A stretch of DNA of 64,000 bases, taken from the NCBI RefSeq assembly GCF_964340395.1, contig NC_135553.1, positions 18,693,501 through 18,757,500 of the forward strand, written 5' to 3'. The position numbers and the translations under genes were made by a program. Shown here one piece after another: positions 49,318 to 64,000 of the stretch. Source of the DNA: Glandiceps talaboti (taxonomy: Eukaryota; Hemichordata; Enteropneusta; Spengelidae). The notes beneath the pieces are model-generated. The model had not been told where the DNA came from. It made no database searches and was given only the letters and a program-made list of their open reading frames with translations. How positions within the stretch are numbered: position 1 is the first letter of the stretch; each line of letters begins with the position of its first letter.

Positions 49318-49990
49318 ACTTTTTGTAGTGTTCTGTTATAGATCTGTTATTACTTCCACACTTTGTAAAGTTCTGCTGTAGATTTGTTTACTTTCACACT
49401 TTGTAGAGTTCTGCTGTAGATCTGTTTATTTTCACACTTTATAGAGTTCTGTTATAGATCTGTTATTACTTTCACACTTTGTAGTGTTCTGTTGTAGATC
49501 TGTTATTACTTCCACACTTTGTAAAGTTTTGCTGTAGATTTGTTTATTTTCACACTTTGTAGTGTTCTGCTGTAGATCTGTTTATTTTCACACTTTGTAG
49601 TGTTCTGTTGTAGATCTGTTATTACTTTCACACTTTGTAGTGTTCTGCTGTAGATCTGTTATTACTTTCACACTTTGTAGTGTTCTGTTGTAGATCTGTT
49701 ATTACACACTTCCACACTTTGTAGAGTTCTGCTGTAGATCTGTTTATTTTCACACTTTGTAGAGTTCTGTTGTAGATCTGTTTATTTTCACACTTTGTAG
49801 AGTTCTGTTGTAGATCTGTAATTACTGCCACTCTTTGTAGTGTTCTATTGTAGAGCTGTTTACTTTTACTCGTTGTAATGTTCTGTTGTAGATCTGATTT
49901 TTTATCACTTGCACACTTTGTATTGTTTTGTTGCCTATCAGATTATGTTATTCCTTTCACATTTTGTTTTGTTATGTTGTAGATCTGATG
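49318..49990. repeat. Minisatellite, about 38-42-bp unit
   Basis: About sixteen copies of a unit with GTTCTGTTGTAGATCTG and TTTCACACTTTGTAG, varying in a TTATTAC insert. Later copies (from about 49840) are more diverged. The minus-strand frame at 49628-49831 is a repeat artefact. It lies about 0.9 kb past the polycystin-like stop codon. Confidence 0.93.
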
Positions 49991-49999
49991 TTGTTATTA

Positions 50000-50834
50000 C
50001 GCGGTATCTACACTTTTAAGTGACTGGTATTTTGACGTTTACGTCTAAATTCTGTCGAAGTCTTTCACGTGTAGGTCGTCATAAACTTTCCAATTGGTAA
50101 CTATTGTAAATTGACAACTATAGTAGTACATTGATTCGAATATTACTTTCTAAATCCAGTGTTCATTTCGCCGTGTGATATTGGTGATTGTTATTAATTA
50201 AGGTTATAACAAAATACTTTAAATGTTGAGACTCTTTATACAGACTAATTGCCGACGTTGGTTGGTTGGTGAATACGTTACATGAGAAGTGTCTCATTTT
50301 CATTTCGTAGTGCTTTTTCATATGAAATGTCAAACTCTCGTTTCGGTTTAAAAATCGTACTTTAGTTGCATAGTGTTCAAATGTAACTATTACACTCAAA
50401 ATGTACAGGAATGTTGCGTATAGAAGGTTAGAAGATAAGGAATATGCAAGCAAATAAAGAGAGTTATGGGTAAAATAGTGTACAGTGTGTTGCAGGTACA
50501 CCAGTCCTGTAATTGTTGAATCAAATGGTGCTAGTCTAAGTCGTTGTGGTTGTTTATACTTGTGTCAATATAACGGTAAAAATTTCGATGTTCTATTTAT
50601 ATATTATGCATAATTATGTAAATTCCGTGCCACGTGGCTGTCTCCATGGGATTGCAAATTCGGCGCTATTGTGCGGTAGCATTGTCTGCATTGATAAAAC
50701 CCATGTTGTGAAACTGATGTGTGCGTATATAGATGCAGTAGATGTGGCAGTCTTCTAGTTCACGAAATGGGTGCATGGATATATTTTCCCAATCTATGTA
50801 TCTTAGATATGAAAAAAGTCCTCAAGTCAGTGTA
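50000..50834. other. 3' flank of the polycystin-like gene
   Basis: No exon recognised on the minus strand; frames such as 50163-50501 do not resemble a polycystin. Likely 3' UTR and intergenic DNA. Confidence 0.45.
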
Positions 50835-61389
<10,555 letters not shown>

Positions 61390-61504
61390 CTAGACAATGG
61401 TAATCATAGAAATCTTTACAGGTTAGTGTATTAAAACATATAGCCAATGCATATACTATGTTGCATTCAGTAATGTTTTCATGTGCCTCAGTTATAATAC
61501 TCAC

Positions 61505-61568
61505 TTTTGGAAATGTTGCGATCTTATTTGTTGTTGTTTGCTTCCTTTCCGGAAATGAGCACATCTTG
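61505..61568 (-). CDS. Possible further polycystin-like exon
   Basis: KMCSFPERKQTTTNKIATFP between TTCAAATAG and AAAA|GTGAGT. The end phase fits the 61389 exon. No clear domain. Confidence 0.35.
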
Positions 61569-61696
61569 CTATTTGAATGAAATACCATACTATGAACCAA
61601 GTCTTCAATTCCTATCATGAAAACACCATTGTTTCAAAGGTTTGGTGTTGACGTCTTTCCTGACCTAAAATCGTTGACCAAGCCTGTGACCTCTTG

Positions 61697-63595
61697 CTTA
61701 TCACCAATACAAGTACCATACATGACATCTTCCCTTTGACCAGGTCTCTATGACCCTTACCACTGACCAAGTGCCTATGACCCTTTACCTTTGACCAAGT
61801 GTTTATAACATCTTACATTTGTCCCAGTGCCTCTGACCCCTTACCTTTGACCAAGTGTCTATGACCTCTTACCTTTGTCCCAGCGCCCAAGACTCCTTAC
61901 CTTTGACCACATCTATATGACCCTTACCTTTGACCAAGTGTCTATGATCCCTTACCTTTGTCAATCTCTATGACCCTTACCTTTGAACAAGTGTCTATGA
62001 TCCCTTACCTTTGTCAGTCTCTATGACCCTTACCTTTGAACAAGTGTCTATGATCCCTTACCTTTGTCAATCTCTATGACCCTTACCTTTGAACAAGTGT
62101 CTATGATCCCTTACCTTTGTCAATCTCTATGACCCTTACCTTTGACCAAGTGTCTATGATCCCTTACCTTTGTCAATCTCTATGACCCTTACCTTTGACC
62201 AAGTGTCTATGATCTCTCACCTTTGTCAATCTCTATGACCCTTACCTTTGACCAAGTGTCTATGATCTCTCACCTTTGTCAATCTCTATGACCCTTACCT
62301 TTGACCAAGTGTCTATGATCTCTCACCTTTGTCAATCTCTATTACCCTTACCTTTGACCAAGTGTCTATGATACCTTACCTTTGTCAATCTCTATGACCC
62401 TTACCTTTGACCAAGTGTCCATGATACCTTACCTTTGTCAATCTCTATGACCCTTACCTTTGACCAAGTGTCTATGATCCCTTACCTTTGTCAGTCTCTA
62501 TGACCCTTACCTTTGAACAAGTGTCTATGATCCCTTACCTTTGTCAATCTCTATGACCCTTACCTTTGACCAAGTGTCTATGATCTCTTACCTTTGTCAA
62601 TCTCTATGACCCTTACCTTTGACCAAGTGTCTATGATCCCTTACCTTTGTCAATCTCTATGACCCTTACCTTTGACCAAGTGTCTATGATCCCTTACCTT
62701 TGTCAATCTCTATGACCCTTACCTTTGACCAAGTGTCTATGATCTCTTACCTTTGTCAGTCTCTATGACCCTTACCTTTGACCAAGTGTCTATGATCCCT
62801 TACCTTTGTCAATCTCTATGACCCTTACCTTTGACCAAGTGTCTATGATCTCTCACCTTTGTCAATCTCTATGACCCTTACCTTTGACCAAGTGTCTATG
62901 ATCTCTTACCTTTGTCAGTCTCTATGACCCTTACCTTTGACCAAGTGTCTATGATCCCTTACCTTTGTCAATCTCTATGACCCTTACCTTTGACCAAGTG
63001 TCTATGATCCCTTACCTTTGTCAATCTCTATGACCCTTACCTTTGACCAAGTGTCTATGATCTCTCACCTTTGTCAATCTCTATGACCCTTACCTTTGAC
63101 CAAGTGTCTATGATCTCTCACCTTTGTCAATTTCTATGACCCTTACCTTTGACCAAGTGTCTATGATCTCTCACCTTTGTCAATCTCTATGACCCTTACC
63201 TTTGACCAAGTGTCTATGATCCCTTACCTTTGTCAATCTCTATGACCCTTACCTTTGACCAATTGTCTATGATCCCTTACCTTTGTCAATCTCTATGACC
63301 CTTACCTTTGACCAAGTGTCCATGATCCCTTACCTTTGTCAGTCTCTATGACCCTTACCTTTGACCAAGTGTCTATGATCCCTTACCTTTGTCAATCTCT
63401 ATGACCCTTACCTTTGACCAAATACCTATGGCCCCTTACCTTCGACCAAGTGTCTATTACCCCTTACCTTTGTCATAGTGCCTATGATCTCCTTACATTT
63501 GGCTAAGTGTCGATGATCCCTTACCTTTGTCACAGTGTCGATGACTCCTTACATTTGACCAAGTACCTATGGCCCCTTACTTTCGACCAAGTAAG
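61697..63595. repeat. Large minisatellite, 53-bp unit of two related halves
   Basis: Core unit: TCTATGACCCTTACCTTTGA then CCAAGTG (27 bp), followed by TCTATGATCCCTTACCTTTG then TCAATC (26 bp). It is homogeneous from about 61900 to 63420, with diverged single-half units at both edges, the usual pattern of an array homogenised in its middle. 53 is not a multiple of 3, so no long frame runs through. On the minus strand each half contains AAAGGTAAGG. It lies just upstream of the recognised polycystin-like exons, probably in an intron of that gene. Confidence 0.97.
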
Positions 63596-64000
63596 GGGCT
63601 TCTTTTTACAACTGGCCTCGTACCTATGAACTCTAGTCATTGAACAGACACCTGTGATCTTTAACCAAGGATCTATACCGGCTCACTGTTGACTTACTGT
63701 CTATGACCTAAGGTGAGATGTTGTTATCACAAAATATCCTTTCCACGTCTTTACGTCTTACCTTTGATCAGGTGCCCAGGACCCCTTATGATATCTGATC
63801 TAGTGCTTATTACTACAGTATTATTGATGTCAGTAAGTACCATAAGGTTATTGCCTTTTAGTAAGTGCCACTGACCTCTGACCTTCGAACAGATGTTAAT
63901 GACCTCTTAGTGCACTTGACCGACTGTTCTTACCTTTGACCAAGTTCCAATAAATTGTGCTATCGTGTTGATGTCATGAAGAATCATATCGGTGCCATTT
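63596..64000. other. Diverged minisatellite edge and unassigned sequence
   Basis: Scattered TGACC/ACCTTTGACCA pieces show the array decaying into unique sequence. No exon recognised. Confidence 0.6.

Noticed and set aside
49628-49831. Repetitive ITDLQQNSTKCE-type frame
   Set aside because: Translation of the 38-42-bp minisatellite.
50163-50501. 112-codon minus frame with hydrophobic parts
   Set aside because: Does not resemble polycystin membrane segments; no matching splice phase.
61697-63595. Regular spaced repeats considered as a CRISPR array
   Set aside because: No unique spacers; both halves are repeats of each other, and the context is a eukaryotic intron.

Overview
This is eukaryotic, metazoan DNA. 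Genes are split by introns with GT-AG borders, the sequence is AT-rich, and much of the window is simple repeats, minisatellites and small non-autonomous transposons. Gene content (a UDP-glucuronosyltransferase and a polycystin-1-like REJ/GPS/PLAT protein) and the style of repeats (pearl/Helentron-like elements, AT/GTCT/GA arrays) fit a marine invertebrate bilaterian such as a hemichordate, amphioxus or mollusc. The species cannot be fixed from sequence alone.

Layout. 1-20.3 kb is a repeat field with no intact gene. A unit of about 3.6 kb is present twice in tandem (1-3695 and 4124-7715) and again in older, partial copies at 9.2, 13.6, 15.5-17.9 and 17.9-20.3 kb. The longer copies carry a decayed non-LTR retrotransposon fragment on the minus strand. 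A second unit is duplicated at 8018-10080 and 12443-14525. A TA-flanked terminal-inverted-repeat (TIR) element (9588-11372) and a pearl/Helentron-like element (18091-19387) lie inside the field. 20.5-24.3 kb holds decayed 0.4-kb tandem repeats and long microsatellites.

24.6-28.9 kb (minus) is a complete four-exon UGT gene of 532 codons, with a second pearl-like element in its intron 2. 31.0-37.6 kb (minus) is the 3' part of an unrecognised gene ('gene X'): basic linker, alpha/beta module and helical C-terminal region, with every observed intron in phase 1. 41.5-42.1 kb (minus) is the last exon of another unrecognised gene ('gene Y'), with a 356-bp foldback element just downstream. 42.1-50.8 kb is gene-poor and holds two small TIR elements and a 42-bp minisatellite. 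50.8-61.4 kb (minus) is the 3' part of a polycystin-1-like gene: end of REJ/GAIN region, GPS, TM1, PLAT and further membrane segments, then a stop preceded by a PDZ-ligand-like tail. Its introns hold two copies of a 360-380 bp mobile element with TTA target duplications and one SINE-like repeat. 61.7-63.6 kb is a 53-bp-period minisatellite whose minus strand repeats a 5' splice-site-like motif dozens of times.

All recognised genes run on the minus strand. They show no common pathway: UGT is an ER conjugation enzyme and the polycystin-like protein is a membrane receptor. I found no RNA gene beyond tRNA-like relics, no CRISPR and no bacterial features. Exon models come from reading splice signals and checking phase by eye; no alignment or database search was run.
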